Below are positions 13,077 to 22,401 of a stretch of 64,000 bases of DNA, one piece after another. Where the stretch lies: assembly GCA_033977485.1 (NCBI GenBank), contig CM066984.1, positions 113,639,251-113,703,250 on the forward strand, read 5' to 3'. The notes below the pieces were generated by a model. It saw only the letters and a program-made list of their open reading frames with translations. It was not told the origin of the DNA and did not search any database. The first letter of the stretch is position 1. Each line of letters starts with the position of its first letter. The position numbers were made by a program, and so were the translations under genes. Origin of the DNA: Hydrangea macrophylla. Lineage: Eukaryota; Streptophyta; Magnoliopsida; Cornales; Hydrangeaceae.

Positions 13077-13238
13077 TTGCTCACCCAAATAAATGGTTCA
13101 CTAATGCTCACCCAATTCTCAAGCATCTCATTGGCCAATGCAGTGAGACCCAGGATTAAACAAATGATCCTGAGTCACACTGCATTGGCCAATGGGATGC
13201 TTAGGTGAGCATTGGTGAACCATTTTTTAGGTGAGCAA
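13077..13238. mobile_element. hAT-type MITE with 8-bp TSD
   Basis: 162 bp, TIR TTGCTCACC / GGTGAGCAA, flanked on both sides by the identical 8-bp AAATACTT (13069-13076, 13239-13246). The 8-bp duplication is what hAT transposases leave. A GGTGAGCAAAAA remnant at 20975-21000 looks like a decayed relative. Confidence 0.85.
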
Positions 13239-13326
13239 AAATACTTTCATTTTCGAAATGATTTTGTAAAGCTATACAATTTTTTTGTTTTTTGTTAAGC
13301 TATATAACAATTTAACATATTTCATA

Positions 13327-13639
13327 GGTATAATTATATTTTACACCCTTCTAGTTTTGCTCTTTGTGTTAATTTGATCCATGTAGTTTATAAAGTGATA
13401 TTTTAGTCTCTGTAGTTTCATAAGGGTGTCATTTTAGTCCATTAAACATTTTTTGTGACAAATGTTTTACTTTCAGTGACAAAATTATTCATTACTAAAA
13501 ATTATTCATTACTAAATAACTTATTGGACTTATTTGACACACTTTTAAAACTACAGGGACTAAAGTAACACTTTTTTAAATTATAGGGACCAAACTGACA
13601 CAGGTGACAAACTACAAAGGTGGAAAGTGTATTTAACCC
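13327..13639. mobile_element. MULE-type MITE with 9-bp TSD
   Basis: 313 bp inverted-repeat element. Arms start GGTATAATTATATTTTACAC and end GTGTATTTAACCC, alignable over about 90 bp. It is flanked by the identical 9-bp TATTTCATA (13318-13326 and 13640-13648). A 9-bp duplication suggests Mutator-like transposase activity in trans. Non-coding. Confidence 0.82.
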
Positions 13640-13912
13640 TATTTCATATGAGTAAGTGTTCAAACCACAAGGGGTATTATTGCCAAATTTTAAAGAATAA
13701 CGAGGTACGTGCAAATTGGCCAAACCAGAGGGGGTGTTAGGGAATTTAACCTATATTCACTTCAACTTCCACTTTCTTAAGTTGGAAGAAATATTGGATG
13801 CAACGGTTGTAAGAGTGATGTGGTATTCCAAACCAATCATATATCCCTATTTGCCCATTTGTCTCCCCTATTTATAGGTGAATCCCAATCCACATGAGCA
13901 AAAATAGTTTTT

Positions 13913-14086
13913 GAGTAATATTTGGGACACAACCTTCATACAACTTTCATACAACCTCTCCAAAAGATGTGTCTATCTCTCTCCTGTGATGTCACTGGAC
14001 CCCACAGTGACACAGGAAAGAGATAGACACATCTTTTGGGGAGGTTGTATGAAAGTTGTATGAATGTTGTGTCCCAAGTATTACCC
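13913..14086. mobile_element. Near-perfect hairpin MITE, 9-bp TSD
   Basis: 174 bp almost entirely made of two arms of about 75 bp (GAGTAATATTTGGGACACAA / TTGTGTCCCAAGTATTACCC outer ends). It is flanked by identical ATAGTTTTT (13904-13912, 14087-14095). The arm identity is high, so this is probably one of the younger MITEs here. A transcript would form a long hairpin. Confidence 0.85.
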
Positions 14087-14164
14087 ATAGTTTTTCTATT
14101 AGTGATGTGATAAATAGTGGTGTGTACACCCGTTGCAACCAATATTTACTCCTTAAGTTGGAGT

Positions 14165-14386
14165 TTGGATTTTGTCTCTCTATCTCTGTCCATTAAATAT
14201 ATTTTTTGAGTAATGCAAGACCCACACAAAATTCTACACAATAATCCTAACCCTTGATTTGGTAGGTCTTACGTGGAACCCATGTGTTCTCCACATGGAG
14301 GCCACTGGAATCAAAGGCCATGATTATTTTGTGTGGAATTTTGTATAAAATTTTGTATGAATCTAACATTATTGATATTTTTTTTT
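14165..14386. repeat. Duplicated block with MITE, copy 1
   Basis: Starts GGATTTTGTCTCTCTATC and contains a short inverted-repeat MITE (about 14212-14370) with CCACACAAAAT arms. The same order recurs at 15762-15950. The tail of copy 1 (CTCGAT...TATATGTAGAAG) now lies at 15711-15762, on the far side of the T element. Confidence 0.65.
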
Positions 14387-15702
14387 GGATATTAGGTCAT
14401 AGACCCCTTAAAATTATGTGTTTTAGTAAAAAAAAAACCCACATTTTTTTTGCAGTTTTATGAAAAGCCCCTCGCTACTTTTCGTATTTGATGAAAAGCC
14501 CCTCCGCTCACAGATTATGTTATATTATCTGTGAACTTTAAATCATCATAACTCACTCGTTTTTTGGTCTTTTGGGGTGATTTTTTTTATATCATGTATT
14601 TTTTCGAGATCTACGCATTAGACTTGAAAGTTGTACAAAAAAAAATAATTTGAAACTTCATTTTTCATTTTTATCTTTCAGATATGTAATATTATCTGTT
14701 TACACTAACAGATAACATTATTTGTCAACTTTAAACCACCATAACTTTATCAATTCTTGGGCTTTTGGGTGATTTTTTTTTTGAATTCATGTATTTCTTT
14801 GAGATCTACGCATTGGACTTGAAAGTTGTACAAAAAAAAGCAATTTGGAACTTTTTTCATTTTTATCTTTCAGACACAAACAGATAAACAGATAATATTA
14901 TTTGTCAACTTTAAACCACCATAACTTTATCAATTCTTGGGCTTTTTGGGTGATTTTTTTTTTTTTGATATCATGTATTTCTTTAAGATCTACGCATCGG
15001 ACTTGAAAGTTGTACAAAAAAATAATTTAGAACTTCGTTTTTCATTTTTATCTTTCAGACACAAACAGATAATATTATCTGTTTACACTAACATATAATA
15101 TTATTTGTCAACTTTAAACCACCATAACTTTATCAATTCTTGGGCTTTTTGGATAATTTTTTTTTTATTTCATGTATTTCTTTGAGATCTACGCAATAGG
15201 CGTGGAAATTTTAAGAAAAAAAGTCAAGTTGCAGCCTAATTTTGAGGTTTTATCTATCTTACAGATAATATTATCTGTTATCTGTGTGTCTAACAGATAA
15301 TATTATCCGTCAACTTTAAACTACCATAACTTTACCAATTCTTTGGTTTTTTGGGTGATTTTTTTTTTGATTTCGTGTATTTTTTTTAAGATCTATGCAT
15401 CTATGGTGCTAATTGAACGAAAGAAATATATTTTAATTATATGTATGCGAAAAAAAATGTAATTTTTCATATTTGTTTGATGTTTAGTTTTTTTTTTTGT
15501 CTCAGTATTTCATGATCAACATTGAACTTGACTGATAGATCTCGTTTTGCTGATTTCAAAACATCAAATTTTACGAAAAGTGGACTTATATAACAAAAGT
15601 TATAGCAATTTGAGTGTAAAAATGGCCTAATGCGATAAATAAAAGTAACATGGGTTTTAGTTTTGAAGAGTTTTATTTGAGGGGGCTATGGCCGAATGTC
15701 CC
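14387..15702. mobile_element. T element: MULE-like, with internal tandem repeats
   Basis: 1.3 kb non-coding element. Imperfect TIRs GGATATTAGGTCATAGACCCC-like (left) and the reverse complement of GGGGCTATGGCCGAATGTCCC (right) match at about 15 of 21 positions. Both sides are T runs of 9-10, compatible with a 9-bp TSD but not proof. The interior is an array of five repeats of 180-203 bp. Its insertion splits copy 1 of the duplicated block (14165-14386 plus 15711-15762). Confidence 0.65.
14533..15420 (+). repeat. Five-copy tandem repeat of about 190-200 bp
   Basis: The word CAACTTTAAACCACCATAAC (or near) recurs at 14533, 14726, 14906, 15109 and 15311. Each unit carries the perfect palindrome CAGATAATATTATCTG or a variant, plus GAGATCTACGCA and CTTGAAAGTTGTACAAAAA. 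Confidence 0.85.
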
Positions 15703-15761
15703 TTTTTTTTTTCTCGATCTTTATATGTAGAAGAATATAAACATAAATACTACTCAAAAAG

Positions 15762-15996
15762 GATTTTGTCTCTCTATCTATGCCCATTAAATTTATTTTT
15801 TAAGTAATACAAGACCCACACAAAATAATTATGGTCCTTGATTTCGGTGGGTCTTATGTAGGGGCCACTGGAATCAAAGGCCAGGATTATTTTGTGTGGA
15901 CTTTTGTGTGAAATTTTGTGTGAATCTAATATTATTAATATTTTTTCTTCTCGATATTTATATGTAGAAGAATATAAACATAAACACTACTCAATA
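15762..15996. repeat. Duplicated block with MITE, copy 2
   Basis: Second copy of the block at 14165-14386, uninterrupted. GGATTTTGTCTCTCTATC is followed by the same short MITE (about 15800-15935), then CTCGATATTTATATGTAGAAG and an ACTACTCAA end. Confidence 0.65.
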
Positions 15997-16114
15997 AATT
16001 AAACATTCATATTTCAAACTTAGCTAGTTAGCTTAATTTGGAAAATAGTAATTATCCATAACAATGAGAGATAAGATTTTTCAAATTAGAAATTGAAAGC
16101 CTAATCTAGTATAT

Positions 16115-16199
16115 GGTACTTTTGCGTGAGTGTTGTTGATGAATGATAAATGATAATGGTACTTTTGCGTGAGTGTTGTTGATAAATGATAATGGTACT
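16115..16199. repeat. Short tandem duplication
   Basis: GGTACTTTTGCGTGAGTGTT and the following GTTGATAAATGATAAT are present twice in direct order. Small local duplication, no coding role. Confidence 0.8.
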
Positions 16200-16542
16200 A
16201 TGTCCTGATCTATAAAGAAGTTGCACAATTATGTGTCCTCCACAGAATAGACACGTATGTATACATGTAGTTTGATTATTTCTCATTCTATCATCTACAA
16301 ACAGAGACATATATGTGTATATATGTATTTAATAAATATACATGTTTAGTCAGGGGTGGATCTAGAAAATCAGGATAGGGAAGTTTGATAGATGTTTAAT
16401 TTTTTTTTTAAAACCTATTTATACGTATTTTGTGTAAATAATATAAATTAATGCTAAAAAAATTATCCCAAAAATATAAAAGGGACGATGACTTTTATAA
16501 TTAGCACAAAAATATAAAAAAAAAAATAAAAATAAAAACTTA

Positions 16543-16850
16543 GGGCTCGCATGGTAACGTTTCCTGTTTTGAGTTTTCAGTTTTTTAAAAACGAAAACCA
16601 GTTTTGGTTTTTTTTTTTTTTGAAAAAAAAACAAAAACTTGTTTGGTAACATTGTTGATTTTTTAAAAAAAAAACAAAAACAGGAAACTCAAAACGACTT
16701 TTTGCTATTTTCATTTTTTACCCAAAATTTGAAAACGTTTTTTAAAAACAAAAAACAAAAACGTTACCAAACGTGTTTTTAATTTTCGTTTTCTAAAAAA
16801 CAAAAACAGAAAACAGAAAACAGAAAACGACAACGTTACCAAACGAGCCC
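16543..16850. mobile_element. Tourist-type (PIF/Harbinger) MITE
   Basis: 308 bp with TIR GGGCTCGCATGGTAACGTT / AACGTTACCAAACGAGCCC, flanked by TTA on both sides (16540-16542, 16851-16853). The TTA duplication and GGGC...TTTGGTAACG ends are typical of Tourist/Harbinger MITEs. The interior is A/T-homopolymer rich. Confidence 0.85.
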
Positions 16851-17401
16851 TTAATATGACAATTTTATAATATTAAAAGGGACTAATCGTAAAATGTTTT
16901 TTGTTTTTAGCGTAAAAATAAATTTTTTTAGAACTTAACAAGAATTTGAGCGCCCTTAACCCTTGTCCTTCATTGCCTCTCCCACTGCGTTTACTTGTGA
17001 CAATTTCTCATTCTGATCAGGGACCTAGAACTTGAGAAGTTCGTTTTTATGCTCTTCTAGATGTTTAGTTGGTTGAAAACTTGACATTCTGTCCTTATAC
17101 AAATGCCACCAACTTTTTTTTGGGGGTGGGTGGGTAGGTGGGGTCAACCGTCAAAGTCAAACAATGCCACCTACTTTGAATGTTCTTTTTTCAGACTACA
17201 TAACAACAGGAGTAAAAAAATTCTAAATTAACTAATTTTTCCAACAACAATTGAAGTCAAAAGAAAAAAGAACAGACGCTATAAAAGTATTAGATCCACT
17301 CCTTTTCATTTTAGGAATTAAGATTATTTTGCGGCAAAGGCATGGTAATAGAATGATAAAAAAAAAAAAAATTGACATGACATTTCAATATGGTCTATGA
17401 A

Positions 17402-17423
17402 ATATATATATATATATATATAT
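17402..17423. repeat. (TA)n microsatellite
   Basis: Uninterrupted TA run; a second TA run lies at about 17971-17993. Confidence 0.9.
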
Positions 17424-17683
17424 TTCACTAGTGTAGTACATTTTCTTGCATACTTTCACCCTCTATTAACATGTTATTGGCGCACCAGTTAGTCACACAT
17501 GAGCCACACAGATATACTTATACACATAAATTAATGATTTATTCAAAAGAGTAGAAGAAGTACCTAAAAAAAAATGTAACAGATTGTTTTCACTTAAGTT
17601 AATCTAATACCAATAAAATTCAGTAATTTCAGTTCAATTCAATATGCATTCTAGCCACATGATTCCCCAAGCCTATCATTGTA

Positions 17684-17935
17684 CTCCCTCCGTCCTTTTT
17701 TTAGAGTTTTATATTCCATTTTGGGATGTCCCAAAATTAGTGTCCACTTTTTTAAATTGGTATACAATTTTTACTTACTTTCCAATACTACCCTTTCTTG
17801 AAATCTACACCAAAACAAAACTAAAAAAGTTATTGTAATGATTAGGGGCAATTGTGGAAAGTAGGTGTAGATTCTTTTTGTCCCCTTAATAAGTTGAGTT
17901 CCCAAAGATGGACTCAAAAAAAGGGACAGAGGGAG
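17684..17935. mobile_element. Stowaway (Tc1/mariner) MITE
   Basis: 252 bp, begins CTCCCTCCGTCC and ends GGGACAGAGGGAG, flanked by TA on both sides (17682-17683, 17936-17937). CTCCCTCCGT ends with a TA duplication are diagnostic of plant Stowaway MITEs. Confidence 0.95.
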
Positions 17936-18189
17936 TACTTGTTAACCTGAACTTTTCTTTTTTATAAGAGGTATATATATATATATATATATATTCATTC
18001 TTAACCAAATCTCATGTAGTCAAGATAGGATGTATGTTACTCTTTGGTCTTGGGTTAGAGACTTTACATATATGGATTAATACAAAGGATTTGGTCAGAG
18101 TCTTTGGCCTCCCTAAGGATAGTCAGCGGTTCGAAACCCCCCAGGGGTCGTGTAAACTAGTTGGAGTGATGGATCTCAAGATTGACAAA

Positions 18190-18850
18190 TCTTAACGATG
18201 CTCCTCGACTTTTCAATGATGCTTTTCAACTCTTCTGATGCTTCTTAACAAATCTGATGCTCCTCAACATTTCTGATATTCCTCAACTCTTCAACGATGC
18301 TCCTCAACAAATCTGATGCTCCTCAACATATCTGATGTTCCTCAATTCTTCAACGATGCTTCTCAACAAATCTGATGTTACTCGACTCTTTAATGATACT
18401 TCTCAACTGTTCTGATGTTCCTTGATGCTCCAACAATGCTTCTCAACTCTTCTGATGTTCCTCAATGCTCCAACAATGCTTCTCAACTCTTCTGATGTTC
18501 TTCGATGCTCCAACAATGCTTCTCAACTCTCTTGATGTTCCTCGACACATCTGATGCTCCTCCTCGACAATGATCCTCAACACATCTGAAGCTCGTTCAC
18601 TCTTCAAAGATGCTCCTGAACACCTCAACTCTTCAACGATGTTCCTCAACATATCTGATGCCCCTCGATACATCTGATGCTCCTCAACAACACACTTGGA
18701 CTTTGAACCCTAAACACCTCAACAACACATCTTATCAAAACATCTGGACTTTGAGCCCTAAAACACATCTTATCAACACTCCTCATCAACACATCTGGAC
18801 TATGAGCCCTAAAATACCTCAACAACACGTCTCATCGACACACCTTATCA
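18190..18850. repeat. Degenerate minisatellite (GATGCTCCTCAAC units)
   Basis: Many degenerate units built on CTGATGCTCCTCAACA, with a higher-order unit of about 35-40 bp around 18412-18530. The last part (about 18690-18850) switches to units with ACACATCTGGACTTTGAGCC. A 150-codon open frame across it is repeat-derived, not a gene. Confidence 0.8.
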
Positions 18851-19401
18851 ACACATCAGCAATAGTTTCTTGGTGTTGGCGATATTTCCTCCGATCAGCC
18901 ACCTTGAGAAACAACTATCGGTTTGTAGTTTGCAACCACTTACGAGTTTATGCCACTCGTACATGGGACACTTCTCATGTTGCGACCTTGACTGGTGTAG
19001 TAATAATGTTTGGTACTTCTGCTTATATCCAAAGTTTTTTTTATATATATAATTGGGAATGACCTTTAACCCACACATTTGAGACCATCAGGACAAATGG
19101 ACTTAACAGGAACGACAAGGAAAGTTGGGTTAGTTTGTATGAAACCTTGATCTCTGACGCACTTTTGATCAGATTACTACTGACTCAAACAAAAAAGGAT
19201 TGACTTGGACATGAAATTCTCAAATTGCCACGATCCAATGTGCCTTCATCATGAATGATGTACAGTTCATCCTTTATGTTCACTCCTCATCTTAATATGA
19301 TAACACTTTGCTGATAAATCTGGTTTTTGAAAATTCCTCCCTATTGGTCTAATCAATTTTTTACTTTTCCCAGGAAGTGCTTTGAATTAGTGCCTTAGCT
19401 T
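18851..19401. other. No gene seen
   Basis: Unique-looking AT-rich sequence between the minisatellite and the hAT element; nothing recognisable. Confidence 0.5.
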
Positions 19402-20049
19402 TAGGGATGGCAATGGGGTGAGTTTTCCAGGTTCCCCGCCCTGCCCCGCCCTAATAAGTAGGGTATGGGGTAGGTTCAACCGGGGTAGGGGCGGGTATGG
19501 GATGCAAAAGTTAACCCGAGTCGGGTTCGGGTCGGGGACGGGGTGAGGGCAAAATCCCCCGAACCCGCCCTGGTTATGTAGCGTATTAGTTGTTGAGCAT
19601 TTATCCCACATCGAAAATACACTAAACCACTATGAGTTTCTTCTTGTATAAAAGGAGTGCACTGCCCAGGTTTTAAATAAGTGCAAAGTGCATTGAATAC
19701 CATTGACAATTGTGCCAACCGTACAATGTGTCAACCTTTTAACAATTATAAAATTTAGTTCTAGTCAAAAAGTTGGGCCACCTGCTGAGCATTTCACCCA
19801 TTGAAATTAAATGGTGGGCAAGTGTCATCAATATATAACCACACAATTAGAGTTTGGTTATAGTAAAAAATTGGCTCAGTTACTAACCAACCAATCTCTC
19901 GGGTTGGACGAGGCGGGAATGGGATGAGAAATGCTAGGCGGGGTAGGGGATGGGGTAGGTAATAAATGGGACGGGGCGGGGTCGGGGGAAGCATATGCTT
20001 AGGCAGGGCGGGGGCGGTAAATGGCATACCCGCCCCGTTGCCATCCCTA
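19402..20049. mobile_element. hAT-type non-autonomous element with 8-bp TSD
   Basis: 648 bp with TIR TAGGGATGGCAATGGGG / CCCCGTTGCCATCCCTA, flanked by identical CTTAGCTT (19394-19401, 20050-20057). The ends are GC-rich and complementary (GGGGCGGG / CCCGCCCC tracts). The middle (about 19568-19897) is AT-rich and looks like captured or inserted DNA carrying an snRNA-type promoter. No transposase. Confidence 0.92.
19603..19653 (+). promoter_or_regulatory. USE + TATA, snRNA-type promoter inside hAT element
   Basis: ATCCCACATCG at 19603-19613 matches the plant snRNA upstream sequence element (RTCCCACATCG). A TATAAAA follows at 19647-19653, 33 bp from the end of the USE. Plant Pol II-type snRNA genes use a spacing of about 33-34 bp, Pol III-type about 24 bp. 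The sequence downstream of the expected start (about 19675) is not a U1, U2, U4 or U5 snRNA as far as I can tell. Confidence 0.6.
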
Positions 20050-20099
20050 CTTAGCTTTTAGAATAAAAGATGCTCTATTTCAAAATTTTTAAAACAATT

Positions 20100-20330
20100 T
20101 GGTGACTTGAAAACTCACCCGTTTGCCCCTAGTTTGAGTTGTAGAAAGTAGAATTCATAGGCAAACGAGGTGGCTGACCGAAGTTTGCCCCTAGTTTGGA
20201 CAATGGTTTATTGGAGGTTTTGGGCAAACGAGGTAGGTGACCGAAGTTTGCCCCTTGTATGAAGGGTAGATAGTAAAATTCAGGCAAACGAGGCGAGTAG
20301 CCGAAGTATGCCCCTAGTATGGAAGGTGAT
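20100..20330 (-). repeat. Tat-derived GGCAAAC hairpin repeats, minus copy
   Basis: Three units of GGCAAACGAGG...CCGAAGTTTGCCCCT are the reverse complement of the units at 47297-47440 in element B. This is a fragment of a Tat element's region between pol and the 3' LTR, in opposite orientation. Confidence 0.75.
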
Positions 20331-21005
20331 CTCTGGCTTAAGGTGTATTTTTATATGTCGCCTTAGATAGAGCTAAGATAAGACCTTTATATTTGGTCGA
20401 ACATCGATTCAAATCCTACAGCTAGCTTACCTCACTAATTTACCTGGTGCATGTATTGTGGGGTCGGTGCACGTGCCTAGGGTTTGCCTCCTATTCTACT
20501 CTGATAAAACGACAATAGGTACTGATCCCGAAGCCGCAGAGGACAGACTGGGGGATCTGTCCTCGTACCCAAAAAAAAAGGGTACATATTCAGATCTAGC
20601 TATAAGGTCTTTAACTACTGGCTACACATCTGTTTTATAACGTGAAATATATGAGTTTTCTCTTAAAGATAGGCCACCGCCTAATATTGGAGAATTTGAG
20701 GGCTCCAAGTCCTAAGCTCTAAATTATTAGTGTTAGTTTTTTAAGTCTAAAGGCCCCCAAACACACCCTTATTATTTTGCTATTAGTTCGAATTTTAGAA
20801 ATAACAATTAACAATCAACTATTATTAGACTTTGTTTGGTTCAATGATTTAGTGGGGGAAGTAAGAGAATGATTAAATAAGAAGAAAGCTGATTCTTGAG
20901 AATATGGGAGAATAGGCAACGTCGTAATTGAAATAGGACACATGTTATTCAGTGGAAGCCTGAGTGAGCAAAGGGTGAGCAAAAAAGGGGTGAGCAAAAA
21001 TGCTT
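20331..21005. other. No gene seen
   Basis: Intergenic sequence, possibly more decayed Tat DNA at its left edge; GGTGAGCAAAAA words near 20975-21000 resemble the hAT MITE at 13077. Confidence 0.45.
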
Positions 21006-21493
21006 TCCGTTAAATAACTAGTAGTATAACACAAGAGATAAAGGTGCAATCATAAAATCACACCGCGTTATTATACGGATGTGGTGTGACGCCCTAATCA
21101 CATGGGCCACTAAAATCAGGGGTGGCAATTCGGGTTCTCGTGTCATAATCGTGTCATTAATCGGGTTGTGTGTTTTGGGTTTGATTTTTAGTTTCGAATG
21201 CTATTCATCTAAAATACAAACTATTTTAAATTAATCGTGTCATGTCGGGTTGTGTTCGGATTGTCTCTGTAAAACGGGTGATCGTGTCAAAAATTGCCAC
21301 CCCTAACTAAAATAAAGTGGCATGACGATTATTTATTGAATTTGAGCAAGTCATAGCTCCCCTATTTTCAGGTGGCATATCATTCCCCACTCATCATGAC
21401 CTTTTAATTTTAGTAACCACATGGTCCCATGTAATTGGGACGTCACACCATGTTAACATGATAACATGGTATTACAAATTCCCTAAATAACTT
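21006..21493. mobile_element. Decayed MITE related to 12222-12697
   Basis: Left part (GGTGTGACGCCCTAATCACATG) and right part (reverse complement ATGGTGTGACGTCCCAATTACATG) are inverted copies, with TTAAATAAC-like outer ends. A hAT MITE (21117-21305) has inserted in the left half. Outer limits are approximate. Confidence 0.5.
21117..21305. mobile_element. hAT-type MITE with 8-bp TSD
   Basis: 189 bp, ends AGGGGTGGCAATT / AATTGCCACCCCT, flanked by identical ACTAAAAT (21109-21116, 21306-21313). The interior repeats short words such as ATCGTGTCA and CGGGTTGTG. Same broad group as the element at 19402. Confidence 0.9.
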
Positions 21494-22401
21494 CTCATAC
21501 AAGTGTGGGGAATGTTGGAATATTTTAATGAAAAATAAGATTTTATAAATACTTTAATATAATGATTTTACCCATGTGAATATATTATAAACCATCTTTA
21601 TATTGAGAGTTACAACCATTTTTATATCCTACTTAAAGAGTTGATTTATTAGCCCTTAGGTTACATACATGTGATTATTGGGCTAGTTAATTGGGCTTAA
21701 CCTCTATTATTAGCATGAGTTTTCCAACGGTCATATTCTCGAGCCTATAAATGTAAGGCTTGGGGCTTAATCTATATACAACACTTATTATGATAAGTCC
21801 ATGTGATGTCCTACATGCTAGTAAAAATGCTTCTTTTATAATGTACATATTTTATTTTATATTTGGGTAAAGAAGGATATTGGGAGAAGCTTCGGTCTTT
21901 CTCAAAAAGTGTAGACTGAGGGAGACTACAGCTATGAGCTGGGTTGATATATCCTGGAGGCGACATGTCATTCCCAGGGGTGAAGGCAAGGGGGGGCAGG
22001 CGGGGGCCACGCCTCCCCTCCCCCAAGATTTTTTAAAATTACACTTTTAGTATGCATAGTTTTGGAAATTTTCAAATTTTATTTAGATTAATCCCTCCAA
22101 AAATAGTATGATTATTGCATGACTCCCAAAATATTGGTAAGGCTCAAAATAAGAATTTAGATTTAGTATGTTGGCCTAATTGTAATCGAACCACCCAAAA
22201 ATTAAAATAAAATATGTTATATGTTTTATTGGCCAAATTGTAATCTAACATATCCTAAATATTTAAACTAATAATCTTTCTTCTCACTTAATATTTGAAC
22301 TCGGCCTAAAGTATTTTACCATCATTGTTCTCTTCCTTCACACATATCATTTGAACCCAACCCAAACTGTTTTTCCATCATTCAATTTTTCATGCAATGG
22401 C
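21494..22401. other. No gene seen
   Basis: AT-rich flank upstream of element Z; no coding or repeat structure recognised. Confidence 0.5.

Noticed and set aside
18090..18145. GGTTCGAAACC box B with a TGGTCAGAGTC upstream, possible second SINE
   Set aside because: The box pair is suggestive, but no defined body, tail or target duplication was found.
18443..19062. Open frames of 60-150 codons across the minisatellite
   Set aside because: Repetitive composition from the GATGCTCCTCAAC repeat; no homology pattern.
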